Shown: piece after piece, positions 10,483 to 22,900 of the stretch
How positions within the stretch are numbered: position 1 is the first letter of the stretch
How the letters are laid out: each line of letters starts with the position of its first letter
NCBI GenBank assembly: GCA_013350335.1
Contig: CM023535.1
Span: 37,570,069 to 37,634,068, forward strand
Reading direction: 5' to 3'
DNA: 64,000 nucleotides
DNA from: Chimonanthus salicifolius
Taxonomy: Eukaryota; Streptophyta; Magnoliopsida; Laurales; Calycanthaceae
The notes under the pieces: model-generated
What the model was told of the DNA's origin: nothing
The model's input: only the letters and a program-made list of their open reading frames with translations
Databases searched by the model: none
Position numbers and translations under genes: made by a program

Positions 10483-11400
10483 GACACTAACACAATCAGA
10501 TTGAGTTTCCCAATTATCAAGGATTTGACTAGTACCTGCTTCAAGCTTAACATTGGGGTCAACTAAGTTTCATGTGGTTTTGTCTCTATAAAGGATTCTT
10601 CCAAATTCATCCATTTTGACAGCACTCTCAATTTCAAGTCTTTGAGCTCCAGTTAATCCATAATTCCACCATCCTCTTAATATTCCATTGAAAGAGGTGG
10701 TTATCATGAGAAAGATATTTCTTGGAGTATTTCCTCTGACTTCACATGCATTACAGTATATTAACATACTGTGAACCATTTGGACAATTTGATATTCTGT
10801 TAATCCATCTAAGTTCCACTCATATAAAGAATTTCCTGAATAGGTTAATTCTGAGGTGTAAGTGTATGGAGCTTCTTCGAGTTGTAGATCAACAAGGGTT
10901 GGTCTAGGATAATAATTCTTTGTCTCTGGCAATTTTACCTGAGGATTTCATTTCTTTAGACGATTTATTAATAAATCCTCTAAAGCAGAGACTCTTAGGA
11001 TGCTAAATCTTTTTCCTCCCATATTGAGGCTTTCCATCCTATTGGATAATTCTTTTTGCATTTCGTCTGTCATTGTGAATGGTCCTTCTTGCAAAATAAT
11101 TCCTTTAGGTAATTGTCTAAGAACATATACTGCATTGGCAGAGCTTTCTTCTAATTTTTCTTTTTTATCTTTATTGAATTCGGGTTTTAATTTGATTGTT
11201 CTTTCTATTCGATCTGTTTGTTCTCCAATGGTTAATAGACATAGATTGGTGTAATTGTTTTGTTCAATTATATCTCCAATACCTACACCTATGTCTCTAA
11301 CATTTGGGTCTGATTTTGATTCATAAATAGATGCATTTTTTACAGGCATGGCATAATTCTTAGTTTCTGTATTAGGGTAGAAATATCAAGTTTCTTCCAA
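10483..11400 (-). pseudogene. Viral coat-protein N-terminal part (copy B)
   Basis: Two open pieces of the polyprotein, 11349-10948 and 10932-10570. They are separated by a TGA where other copies have Trp (near 10947) and followed by another TGA replacing Gly (near 10570). They cover the MPVKNAS... linker and the ELTYSGNSLYEW to WWNYGLTGAQR coat-protein core. The small open frames on the opposite strand here are shadows. Confidence 0.75.
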
Positions 11401-12712
11401 GGTGGGTGAGATTTATCAACTTCTTTTCCTTCAGTGTCTTTCCAGGTTCTTGTTGTCTTTCCTATGACTCTTATTTGTTCTGGGTTTTGAGTTTCTTTTT
11501 CTTTGATTTTCCCTTTTTAAAATATTCCATGAACCAGTCAAAGAAAGGTATATTTCTTTCTTCTTCCTCCATTTGGAAATACTATAATTCTCTCATCTTA
11601 TCCTTTTCTTCTTTGTTAAACTTTTTAAAGAACCAATCTTTTAAAGGGTGATTTTTCAAATTTTCTCTAAGATATGGTTTATCAATGTCAAATTTTTTGA
11701 CAAGTATTTCTTCTGGCTTTTGAATGCTAATCATTCTTATGGCTCCTTGGAAAAAATCACTCTCACTAGGGTTATAGGTTTTTTGTGAAGAAGTTCTTTT
11801 ATACACAGGGTGTTCGATTCCACTTTCTTTGTTTCTAAAAACTTTTTGATCCATTTCTTCCTTTTCACTACTCCTTTGGTCATCATCTATTTCTTCTAAT
11901 TTAAAACTTTTTCTTCCTTCCGTATAACCGGTAAAACTTCTCCTAGCTTTTTCCATTTTTCTCCTAAAATTGACTTCAACATTTCCATTTGGTAATTTAA
12001 CTATACTTTGTAAATCATCTGTTATTTCATTTACTCTTGGGGTGACATCTTCTATTTGCCAATTTCCTGGGAGAACAACTTCTTCCCAACTGATGACTTT
12101 TGGGATGAACACATTATTGTTAAAGTTTGTTTCTATGAGAACTGTAGTTTTTTCTTTATCAACCTTATCTCTATAGGCTATCATGGGAAAGACAGAGATC
12201 ATAGATTTATAGAACACACGATAAACTATAGCAAAAGGTTTACTTCTTGGACTCATCTTTAATTCTTTACTTTGAAATCCAATAGTTGCACAATCAAGAA
12301 CATCATCATCATGAGCATCAATTGTGATATTGGGAAAGCAGTTAAAATAAACAGGTCCATGACAGAGACTTGATTCGATCATAGCATAAAAAGAATCATC
12401 AAACTCATCATGTCTCTGATCTAGCACATAAGCACACACTGAAACATTTAATCCTAATCGAAACAGTGGTTTGATTCCTACCTGAATTAATCCTATGTGC
12501 ATGTAGTTGTATTTGGTTCTGATTTGTTCAATAATTCTTCTATCAAGAACTTTAATTGTCTGTTTTCCTCCAAAGAAAGAAACAGTTTTTTCAACAGTTT
12601 TTATGTGGTAATCATTTTGTTCTTCAAACGTGCCATTGCTATATATTTCTGTTACAGGCAAGGCTGGCAACTTCCAATTGGATATCGCTTGGTCAAAATT
12701 TGCATATATCAT
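11401..12712 (-). pseudogene. Viral movement-protein region (copy B)
   Basis: Open for 376 codons from the methionine at 12712 to a TAG at 11582, where sister copies have Trp. It carries the same 30K-type core (HIGLIQVGIKPLFR, SLCHGP, FNCFPN) and the Lys/Glu-rich linker. Beyond 11582, one base is missing in an A/G run near 11520 compared with 4410-4425, so the linker to the coat protein is also shifted. This is the least damaged movement-protein copy: unlike 3221-4536 it lacks the frameshift after NKESGI. Confidence 0.85.
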
Positions 12713-13130
12713 TTCTTCTGAATTTTTTGTTTTTTCTGAATTTTCTTTTTCGAAGCTATTACGGGTAAAAATGGTTAAAGCAGACTGATAGGATGAAGAA
12801 GATGAATTAGATTTATTAGAAGGATACTAAAATGATTTAAACCAATTCTTAAAAAGTTTTGTTTTTCCCTTAGAATTTTCCATTTTTGTAACTCGTTAGA
12901 AACAAGAAGAGTTCTGTCAACGGTTTACTGCCCTTGATGCCTGAACACGGCCTGAAGCGGGAGTTACAACGCGACCACACTCTTAAGAAGATAAACGAGG
13001 CACAGAAGTGGAGAATAAGAAGGAAAATAAAAACTCTAAAGAGAATTGGATAGATCAACTTGGCTAAAAAGCTTCAGATCCTGGATAATAGATTTAATTC
13101 ATCTAAATCCTTTTTTTTTTTAACACAGAT
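12713..13130 (-). other. Viral leader between small ORF and movement protein (copy B)
   Basis: Contains the probable polyprotein start (ATG near 12884, MENSKGKT) in frame with the movement protein but stopped by a TAG 18 codons later, the same stop as at 3104. It also contains the GGTCGCGTTGTAA segment and a T-run (13111-13122; an A-run on the minus strand) directly after the small ORF that could serve as a polypurine tract. No other gene is visible. Confidence 0.6.
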
Positions 13131-13355
13131 TTAAATACGAGATAATAATTCTAATTCTTCATTCAATCTATTACAATACTCTCTGATTTGATTACATAAG
13201 CGTACTAACATAGATCTTCTAATAGTTTGAACACGGATAACAAGATATCCTCCTATAGCTATATTTTTATCAATTTGTCTGATAGCATTTTCTAATCTTC
13301 TTAATATTCGAACATCATCATAATACCTCCTAAGCAGAGCAAGACGAATAGACAT
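13131..13355 (-). pseudogene. Fused small viral ORF1-ORF2 remnant (copy B)
   Basis: 74 codons, nearly the same as 1566-1790: the ORF1 N-terminus joined by deletion to the ORF2 C-terminus, with the same junction. The retained ORF2 part (RLENAIRQIDENI... to LELLSRI) has regularly spaced Leu/Ile residues that fit a coiled coil. The shared deletion ties copies 1 and B to one parent that had already lost separate ORF1 and ORF2. Confidence 0.75.
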
Positions 13356-13358
13356 ATT

Positions 13359-13428
13359 CTAGTAAAAGAAACAACATGATTAGATAATAACAAACTTATA
13401 TTATCAAACTCATAAAAACTTTAATTAC
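13359..13428 (-). other. Leader mini-intron remnant (copy B)
   Basis: Same position and length (70 nt) as the candidate intron in other copies, with T-rich tract and TAG acceptor. The donor here reads GTAATT instead of GTAAGT, so splicing would probably be weakened. Confidence 0.45.
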
Positions 13429-13540
13429 AGAAGATTGTACAGGACTTCAAACTCTAACACACTTAAACTTCAAACCCACACTCACACTTATATTTTTTAT
13501 AATTTTCTGATCTATATCCACCAAAGGAAACCCCCAGCTC

Positions 13541-13549
13541 CTTATATAG
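13541..13549 (-). promoter_or_regulatory. Candidate viral TATA box (copy B)
   Basis: CTATATAAG on the minus strand, about 185 bp upstream of the small ORF and about 530 bp downstream (in viral sense) of the primer-site flank at 14081. Confidence 0.45.
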
Positions 13550-13740
13550 ATGGAGCATACAAAAAGAGCCCACTCTCATCCGACCATGAGAGGACTTAAA
13601 CCAAAAGCAACAGAAAAAGGAATGGCTCCCCACACAAGCCTCCAAACACATTTTTCAAAAGTTGATGGGCAATGGTACCTTAGGTGGAACAGCTAATTGC
13701 CACATGGAATGCATACCCCCACCAAAGGTATAAAACAAAA

Positions 13741-13822
13741 CAACTTTATTTACAAGTGGCATCTCAAAAGGCAGCCCCTACCAACTTTATTTACAAGTGG
13801 CATCTCAAAAGGCAGCCCCTAC
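13741..13822 (-). repeat. 41-bp direct repeat, two copies (copy B)
   Basis: Same 41-bp tandem pair as at 2182-2263, with units starting at 13741 and 13782. It is in the viral leader, upstream of the TATA box. Confidence 0.85.
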
Positions 13823-14081
13823 CAACTTCATGACAAAATATGTTCTCTGGAGAAGATCTGAGAATATCTCTTTTTTACTAGATGCTAACTTTTCTTCCAA
13901 GTAATGATAACTAGCAACAACATCTTTTCTTCTCAGCATTTGTTGAATGAAGACATCATTTCTTCTATGCATGACACCTACAAGATATTATGTACAACCA
14001 ACATTGATGGGACCACATTTCTATTCTTTTCTTTATACTAGCCATATACCCCCACCAGAAAGAGATGAGTCCACTGGACAA

Positions 14082-15241
14082 ATTAGATAAACTGGTCAAA
14101 CTGGAGAAATTGGACAAACTGAACAAAATGGACAAACTTGACAAGCTTGACTAACTAGACGAACTGGACAAAGTGGACAAATTGGACGAATTGGAAAAAG
14201 TGGACAAACATTACAAAGTGGACGAATGAGACGAATTGGACAAACTGGACAAACATGACGAACTGGACAAATTAGATAAACTGGACCAACTTGACAAACA
14301 TGACAAACTAGACAAACTGAACAAAGTGAACAAAGTGGACAAACTAGATGAATTGTAAAAAGTGGGCAACTTTGTCAAAGTGGACAAACAGGACAAAGTG
14401 GACGAACTGGAAAAACTATTCAAACTGGACGAACAGGACGAACTGGACAAATTAATTAAACTGTGGAAATTGGACAAATTTGACAAACTGGACCAACTGG
14501 ACAAACTGAACAAAATGGATAAATCGGACAAAGTGAACAAACTGGACAAACTGGACAAACAAGACAAATTAGACGAACTGGAAAAAGTCGGCAAATTTGT
14601 CAAAGTGGACAAACAGGACAAAGTGGATGAACTGTACAAAGTGGACTAACTGGAAAAAGTAGTCAAAGTGGATGAACTGGACAAATTAAATAAACTGGGA
14701 AATTGGAAAAATTTGACGAACTAGACCAACTGGACAAACTGAACAAAGTGGACAAACTGGACCAACTGGATAAACTGGACAAACTGAACAAAGTGGATAA
14801 AATAGACAAACTGGACCAACTGGACAAATTGGACAAATTTGACATTCTCGAAAAGCTCGACAAACTTAACAAACTAGACAAACAGGACAAACTGAACAAA
14901 CTTGACAAAATGGAAAAACTAGTCAAATTGGACGAACAAGACAAAGTGGACAAACTGTACGAAGTGGACAAAGTGCACAAACTGGACATAGTGGACAAAC
15001 TGGATAAAGTAGATGAAGTCGACAAACAAGACAAACTGGACAAATTGGACAAACTTAAAAAAATGGACAAACTGTACGAACTTTACAAAGTGCACAAATT
15101 GGCTAAATTGGACCAACTTGACAAAGTAGACCAACTGGACAAACTAGACGAATTGGACAAATTAGATAAACTGATCAAACTGGACAAACTAGACGAATTG
15201 GACAAATTACATAAACTCATTAAATTGGACAACTTGGACAA
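14082..15241 (+). repeat. 9-bp LDK minisatellite, array B
   Basis: Same 9-bp GGACAAACT-type units and same variant order as array A. One plus frame is open for 188 codons of LDK repeats (14703-15269), with no non-repeat domain. It begins at the viral primer-site flank (shared CCACTGG) and runs into the AT-rich satellite at about 15242, within a shared GGACAAAATTTTGGAGG. Confidence 0.9.
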
Positions 15242-18200
15242 AATTTTGGAGGTGTTTAATTTTGGATAATTTCTAATCTCAAAAGGTTTCTAATTTTAGA
15301 AATTTATCTAAACTTGGAAAGATTCTAAATATGGTGTCTAATTCTAAATAAATAGAAAAACCAATTAAGATCATTGAAAAAAATTGAATTCGAATGGATT
15401 AATCTTGGGCTTCAACTTCAACTTTTCAATAATTTGGTGGAATCTAATTTTAAATATTGTTTCTATTTTTAGAACTGGTTTTCTATTTTTAGAAAGTTTT
15501 TAGATTAATTTATAATTCTAAGATTAGAGTTTCATTTATTTATTTAGATTTATTTACATGATCTTATAATGTCTTATACCATAATATTTCAATTGCATAT
15601 ATTTTTGCATATATTTTGATTGTTCCCTATGGGTTCGACCTCGCAATTCTAAAGTTATACTATCAAAGCTTCGTTCGGTGACAAGTACAAATTTAGAACA
15701 CAATATCTTTTGTGGCAGAACAACTTTTTTGCACCGTTGTCGGGAAACAAGTAAATATATATTTTGAAATATTTTGTTTTAGAAATACTGCTATTTTTGA
15801 AGATTTCTATTTTAGGAAATTATTTAAAATTCGAAGTTTCTATTTTTAGAAGACGTAATTTTAGAAGGCTACCTAAGTTTAAAAGTTTTTCTTTTTAAAT
15901 AGTAGAAATTTTGGAATTTATTTTGATTTGAAAGATTTACTAAATTTAGAAACTTGTTGAATTTAGAAATATCTATTTTCTCGACCATTTTCTTCTTTTA
16001 GGATCTTTTTAATTTTGGTAAGATACTATATTTTTTAACATTCTATTTTTCAAAAGCAAATAAAATTTGGAAAGTTTTAAAACTTCTATCAATGGAAAGA
16101 TTTACAATTATCTAATTTTAGAAAAATTCTATTTTTAGAAAGTTGTCTAATTTTGGAGGTGTCAAATTTTTGATAATTTTTAATCTTAGAAGGTTTCTAA
16201 TTTTTGAAATTTATCTAAACTTGGTAGGATTCTAAATATGGTGTATAATTCTAAATAAATAGAAAAATCAATTAAGATCATTGAAAATAATTGAATTCGA
16301 ATGGATTAAAATTGGGCTTCAACTTTAACTTTTCATTAATTTGGTGGAATCTAATTTTAGATGCTTTTATTTTTAAATTGGTTTTCTATTTTTAGAAAAT
16401 TTATAGATTAAGTTTTATTTCTAGGATTAGAGTTTTAATTTCTTTATTTAGATTTCTTTCCATGATCTTATAATGTCTTATACCATATTATTTCAATTGC
16501 ATATATTTTGCATATTCTCTGTGGGTTTGACCTCGCAATATTAAAACTATAATATTAATGCTTAGTGCGATTACGAGTACAATTTTAAAACATAATAGCT
16601 TTTGTGGCACAACAAGTTTTTGACGCCATTGTCGGTAAACAATCAAATATATTTTTTGAAATGTTGTGTTTTTAGAAATACTGTTATTTTTGAAAATTTA
16701 TATTTTAGGAAATATTTAAAATTCACATTTTCTGTTTTTAGAAGATCTAATTTTAGAAGGATACCTAAGTTTAAAAGTTTTTTCTTTTTATATAGTAGAA
16801 ATTTTGGAATTTATTTATATTTGGAAGACTTACTAAATTTAGAAACTTGTTGAGTTTAGAAATATGTATCTTCTCAACAACTTTCTTCTTTTAGGATATT
16901 TTTAATCTTGGAAAGATACTTAATTTTTTAACATTCTATTTTTCAAAAGCGAACTATATTTGGAAAGTTTTAAAACTTTTGTCAATGGAAAGATTTACAA
17001 TTATCTAATTTTAGATAAATTCTATTTTTAGAAAGGGTTGTCTAATTTTAGATCATTTATAATCTTAGAAGGATTCTAATTTTAGAAATTTATCTAAAAT
17101 TAGAAGGCTTCTAAATAAATAGAAAAATCAATTAAGATCATTGAAAAAAATTGAATTCGAATGGATTAATCTTGGGCTTCAACTTCAACTTTTCATTAAT
17201 TTGGTGGAATCCAATTTTAGATTTTTTTTTTTAGAATTTGTTTTCTATTTTTAAAGAGTTTCTAGATTAAATTATATTTCTAAGATTAGAGTTTTGATTT
17301 CCTTATTTAGATTTATTTCCATGATCTTGTAATGTCTTATCCCATAATATTATTTTTGCATATATTTTGCATGTTCCCTGTAGGTTCGAGCTCGCAATCC
17401 TGAAGCTATACTATTAATGCTTCGTGCGATTATGAGTACAAATTTAGAACAGATTATCGTTTGTGACAGAACAAGTTTTTTGTACCGTTGTCGAGAAACA
17501 ATCAAATATATATTTTGAAATATTTTGTTTTAGAAATACTGTTATTTTTTTAAATTTCTATTTTAGGAAATTATTTAAAATTCGTTGTTTCTATTTTAAG
17601 AAGATCTAATTTTAGAAGGCTACCTAAGTTTAGAAGTTTTTTCTTTCTAAATAGTAGAAATTTTGGAATTTATTTTGATTTGGAAGACTTACTAAATTTA
17701 GAAACTTGTTGAGTTTAGAAATATTGATTTTCTCAACCACTTTCGTGTTTTAGGATCTTTTTAATCTTGGAAAGATACTATATTTTAAACATTATTTTTT
17801 TCAAAAGCGAATTCAATTTGAAAAGTTTTAAAAGTTCTATCAATGGAAAGATTTACAATTATCTAATTTTAGAAAAATTCTATTTCTAGAAAGTTGTCTA
17901 ATTTTGGAGGTGTCAAATTTTTGATAATTTCTAATCTTAAAAGGTTTCTAATTTTTGAAATTTATCTAAACTTGATGGGATTCTAAATATGGTATCTAAT
18001 TCTAAATAAATAGAAAAATCAATTCAGATCATTGAAAATAATTGAATTAGAAAGGATTAATGTTGGGCTTCAACTTCAACTTTTCATTAATTTGGTGGAA
18101 CCTAATTTTAGATGTTGTTTGTATTTTTAAAATTGGTTTTCTATTTTTAGAATTTGTTTTCTATTTTTAGAAAATTTATAGATTAAGTTTTATTTCTAAG

Positions 18201-21200
18201 ATTAGAGTTTTAATTTCTTTATTTAGATATCTTTTCATGATCTTGTAATGTCTTATACCATATCATTTCAATTTTTGCATGTTCCCTGTGGGTTTGACAT
18301 GGCAATCGTGAAGCTATACTATTAATGTTTAGTGCGATTACGAGTACAAATTTAAAACACAATATCTTTTGTGACACAACAAGTTTTTGGCGCCATTGTC
18401 GGTAAACAATCAAAATATATATTTTGAAATGTTGTGTTTTTGGAAATCCTACTATTTTTGAAAATTTGTATTTTAGGAAACTATTTAAAATTCACATTTT
18501 CTATTTTTAAAAGATCGAATTTTAGAAGGCTACCTAAGTTTAGAAGTTTTTTCTTTTTATATAGTAGAAATTTTGAAATTTATTTATATTTGGAAGACTT
18601 ACTAAATTTAGAAACTTGTTGAGTTTAGAAATATGTATTTTCTCAACAACTTTCTTCTTTTAGGATATTTTTAATCTTGGAAAGATACTTAATTTTTTAA
18701 CATTCTATTTTTCAAAAGCGAACTATATTTGGAAAGTTTTAAAACTTTTGTCAATGGAAAGATTTACAATTATCTAATTTTATATGAATTCTATTTTTAG
18801 AAAGGGTTGTCTAATTTTAGATAATTTCTAATCTTAGAAGGATTCTAATTTTAGAAATGTGTCTAAAGTTAGATTCTAAATATGGTGTCTAATTCTAAAT
18901 AAATAGAAAAATCAATTAAGATCATTGAAAAAAATTGAATTCGAATGGATTAATCTTGGGCTTCAACTTCAACTTTTCATTAATTTGGTGGAATCCAATT
19001 TTAGATATTTTTTTTTTAGAATTTTTTTCTATTTTTAGAGAGTTTCTAGATTAAGTTATATTTCTAAGATTAGAGTTTTGATTTCTTTATTTAGATTTAT
19101 TTCCATGATCTTGTAATGTCTTATACCATAATATTTCAATTGCATATATTTTGCATGTTCCCTGTGGGTTCGACCTCGCAATCCTGAAGCTATACTATTA
19201 ATGCTTCGTGCGATTACGAGTACTAATTTAAAACACAATATTTTTTGTAGCACAACAAATATTTGGTGCCGTTGTCGAGAAACTATCAAATATATATTTT
19301 GAAATATTGTATTTATAGAAATACTGCTGTTCTTAAAAAAAATTATTTTAGTAAACTATTTAAAATTCACATTTTCTATTTTTGGAAGATCTAATTTTAG
19401 AAGCTACCTAAGTTTCGAAGTTTTTTCTTTTTAAATAGTAGAAATTTTGGAATTTATTTAGATTTGGAAGACTCACTAAATTTAAAAACTTTTTGAGATT
19501 AGAAATATTTATTTTCTCAACCACTTTCTTCTTTTAGGATGTTTTTAATCTTGGAGACACTTTATTTTTGAACATTCTATCTTTCAAAAGCGAACTAAAT
19601 TTGGAAAGTTTCAAAACTTCTGTCAATGGAAAGTTTAAAATTATCTAATTTTAGAAAAATTTTATTTTTAGAAAGTTGTCTAATTTTGTAAGTGTCTTAT
19701 TTCGGATAATTTATATTCTTAGACGGTTTCTAATTTTAGATATTTATTTAAACTTGGAACGATTCTAAGTGTCTAATTCTAAATAAATAGAAAAATCAAT
19801 GAGATCATTGAAAAAAATTGAATTCAAATTGATTAATGTTGGGCTTCAACTTCAACTTTTCATAAATTTGGTGGAATCCAATTTATTTTAGATTTTTTTC
19901 TATTTTTAGAATTGGTTTTCTCTTTTGAGAGAGTTTCTAGATTAAGTTATATTTCTAAAATTAGAGTTTTGATTTATTTATTTATATTTATTTCCATGAT
20001 CTTATAATGTCTTATGCAATAATATTTAATTTGCATATATTTTAGATGTTGGGCTTCAACTTCAACTTTTCATTAATTTGGTGGAATCTAATTTTAGATA
20101 TTGTATCTATTTTTAGAATTTGTTTTCTATTTTTTAGAATTTGTTTTCTATTTTTTAGAATTTGTTTTCTGTTTTTAGAAAGTTTTTAGATTAAGTTATA
20201 TTTTTAAGATTAGAGTTTTGATTTTTTTATTTAGATTTATTTCTATGATCTTGTAATGTCTTATACGATAATATTTCAATTACATATATTTTCTCGTATA
20301 TTTTGTATGTTTCCTGTGGGTTGGACCTCACAATTCTGAATCTATACTATTAATGCTTCGTGCGATTACTTGTACAAATTTAAAACACATTATCTTTTGT
20401 GGCACAGCAAGTTTTTGGCGCCGTTGTCAGGAACAATCAAATATATATTTTGAAATGTTGTGTTTTTAAAAGATAATGCTATTTTTGAAAATTTCTAATT
20501 TAGCAAACTATTTAAAATTCGCAGTTTCTATTTTTGAAAGATCTAATTTTAGAAGGCTACCTAAGTTTTTTTTTTTTTTAAATAGTAGAAATTTTGGAAT
20601 TTATTTAGATTTGGTAAATTTAGAAACTTATTTAGTTTATAAATATCTATTTTCTCAGCCACTTTCTTCTTTTAGGATCTTTTTAATTTTGGAAAGATTA
20701 TTTATTTTTAACATTTTATTTTTCAAAAGTGCACTAAATTTGGAAAGGCTTAAAATTTTTGTTAATGGAAAATTTACAATTATCTAATTTAAGAAAAATT
20801 CTATTTTTAGAAGGTTGTTTAATTTTGGGTAATTTCTAATTTTAGAAGGTTTCTAATTTTAGATATTTATCTAAACTTGAAAGGACTCTAAATATGGTGT
20901 CTAATTCTAAATAAATAGAAAAATCAATTAGATCATTGAAAAAAAATTGAATTCGAATGAATTAATCTTGCGCTTCAACATCAACGTTTCATTAATTTGG
21001 TGGAATCCAATTTTAGATGTTTTTTCTATTTTTAGAAAATTTCTAGATTAAGTTATATTCTAAGATTAGAGTTTTGATTTCTTTATTTGGATTTATTTCC
21101 ATGATCTTGTAATGTCTTATACCATAATATTTCAATTGCATATACTTTTGCATATATTTTGCATATTCCCTGTGGGTTCGAGTTCGCAATCGTGAAGCTA

Positions 21201-22900
21201 TACTATTAATGCTTCATGCGATTACGAGTACAAATTTAAAACACAATATCTTTTCTACTACAACAAATATTTGGCGCCATTGTCTGGAAACAATCAAATA
21301 TATATTTTGAAATGTTGTGTTTATAGAAATACTACTATTTTTGAAAATTTCTATTTTAAGAAATTATTTAAAATTCATATTTTCTATTTTTAGAAAATCT
21401 AATTTAGAAGGCTACCTAAGTTTAGAAGTTTTTTCTTTTTAAATTGTAGAAATTTTGGTATTTATTTAGATTTGAAAGAATTACTAAATTTAGAAACTAG
21501 TTGAGTCTAGAAATATCTATTTTCTCAACCACTTTCTTCTCTTAGGATCTTTTTAATCTTGGAAAGATAATTTATGTTTGAATATTCTATATTTCAAAAG
21601 CAAACTAAATTTGGAAAGTTTTAAATCTTCTGTCAATGGAAAATTTACAATTATCTAATTTTAGAAAAATTCTATTTTTAGAAAGTTGTCTAATTTTGGA
21701 GGTGTCAAATTTTTGATAATTTCTAATCTTAAAAGGTTTCTAATTTTAAAAATCTATTTAAACTTGGAAGGGTTCTAAATACAGTGTCTAATTCTAAATA
21801 AATAGAAAAATCAATTAAGATCCTTGAAAAAAATTTGAATTCGAATGGATTAGTTTTGGACTTCAACTTCAACTTTTCATTAATTTGGTGGTATCTAATT
21901 TTAGATGTTGCTTCTATTTTTTAGAATTTGTTTTCTGTGTTTAGAATATTTTTACATTAAGTTATTTTTTTAGGATTAAAGTTTTGATTTCTTTGTTTAG
22001 ATTTATTTCTATGATCTTGTAATGTCATATACGTTAATATTTCAGTTGCATATATTTTCTCATATATTTTGTATGTTCTCCGTGGGTTCGACCTCACAAT
22101 TCTGAATCTATACTATTAATGCTTCGTGCGATTATAAGTACAAATTTAAAACACGTTATCTTTTGTGGCACAACAAGTTTTTGGCACCGTTGTCGGGAAA
22201 CAATCAAATATATATTTTGAAATGCTGTGTTTTTAAAAAGTTGCTATTTTTGAAAATTTCCATTTTAGGAAACTATTGTAGATTCGCAGTTTCTATTTTT
22301 AAAAGATCTAATTTTAGAAGGCTACCTAAGTTTAGAAGTTTTTTCTTTTTAAATAGTAGAAAATTTGGAATTTATTTAGATTTGGCAGACTTGCAAAATT
22401 TATAAACTTATTTAGTTTAGAAATATCTATTTTGTTAGCCACTTTCTTCTTTTTGGATCTTTTTAATCTTGGAAAGATACTTTTTTTTTAATATTTTATT
22501 TTTAAAAAATGCACTAAATTTGGAAAGTTTTAAAACTTCTGTCAATGGAAAATTTACAATTATCAAATTTTAGAAAAATTCTATTTTTAGAAAGTTGTCT
22601 AATTTTGGATAATTTCTAATCTTAGAAGGTTTCTAATTTTAGATATTTATCTAAACTTGGAAGGACTCTAAATATGGTATCTAATTCTAAATAAATAGAA
22701 AAATCACTTAAGATCATTGAAAAAAATTGAATTCGAATGGATTAATCTTAGGCTTCAACTTAAACTTTTCATTAATTTGGTGAAATCAAATTTTAGATGT
22801 TTTTTTCTATTTTTAGAATTGGTTTTCTATTTTTAGAGAGTTTTCAGATTAAGTTATATTTCTAAGATTAGAGTTTTGATTTCACTATGTAGATTTATTT
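15242..22900. repeat. AT-rich satellite, eight units of about 0.9 kb
   Basis: Tandem AT-rich repeat with diverged units. A marker of the form GGCGCCRTTGTCGGGAAAC occurs at 15731, 16622, 17481, 18389, 19265, 20417, 21273 and 22183. Spacing alternates near 890-910 and 856-876 bp, apart from one 1152-bp interval that holds a duplication of about 210 bp (19836-20045 repeated from 20046). Each marker is preceded by a CCTGTGGGTTCGACCTCGCA-like segment. Together these match the LTR-end and primer-site region of Athila/Tat-type Ty3/gypsy elements, so the satellite seems to come from such an element. No coding frame is believable. The last unit is cut at 22900 by telomere-like repeats. Confidence 0.85.

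Larger units (their letters stand above)
5733..14081 (-). mobile_element. Nearly full-length endogenous pararetrovirus (copy B)
   Basis: A single minus-strand copy covering the whole inferred viral genome. Its 5' end at 14081 lies in the primer-binding-site flank. Then come leader, TATA box, leader intron, fused small ORF, movement protein, coat protein, zinc knuckle, protease, RT, RNase H, ORF4 and the primer-binding site at 5849-5861. A further 115 bp or so (5848 to 5733) repeats the leader start seen at 14080-13973, giving terminal redundancy. From primer site to primer site it spans about 8.2 kb, a normal size for the family. Many stops and frameshifts make it inactive. It abuts minisatellite at 14081 and an inverted copy at 5733. 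Confidence 0.85.

Noticed and set aside
16602..22405. Short frames of 60-100 codons in the AT-rich satellite
   Set aside because: They recur with the repeat unit, are Phe/Leu/Lys-rich, and show no domain.
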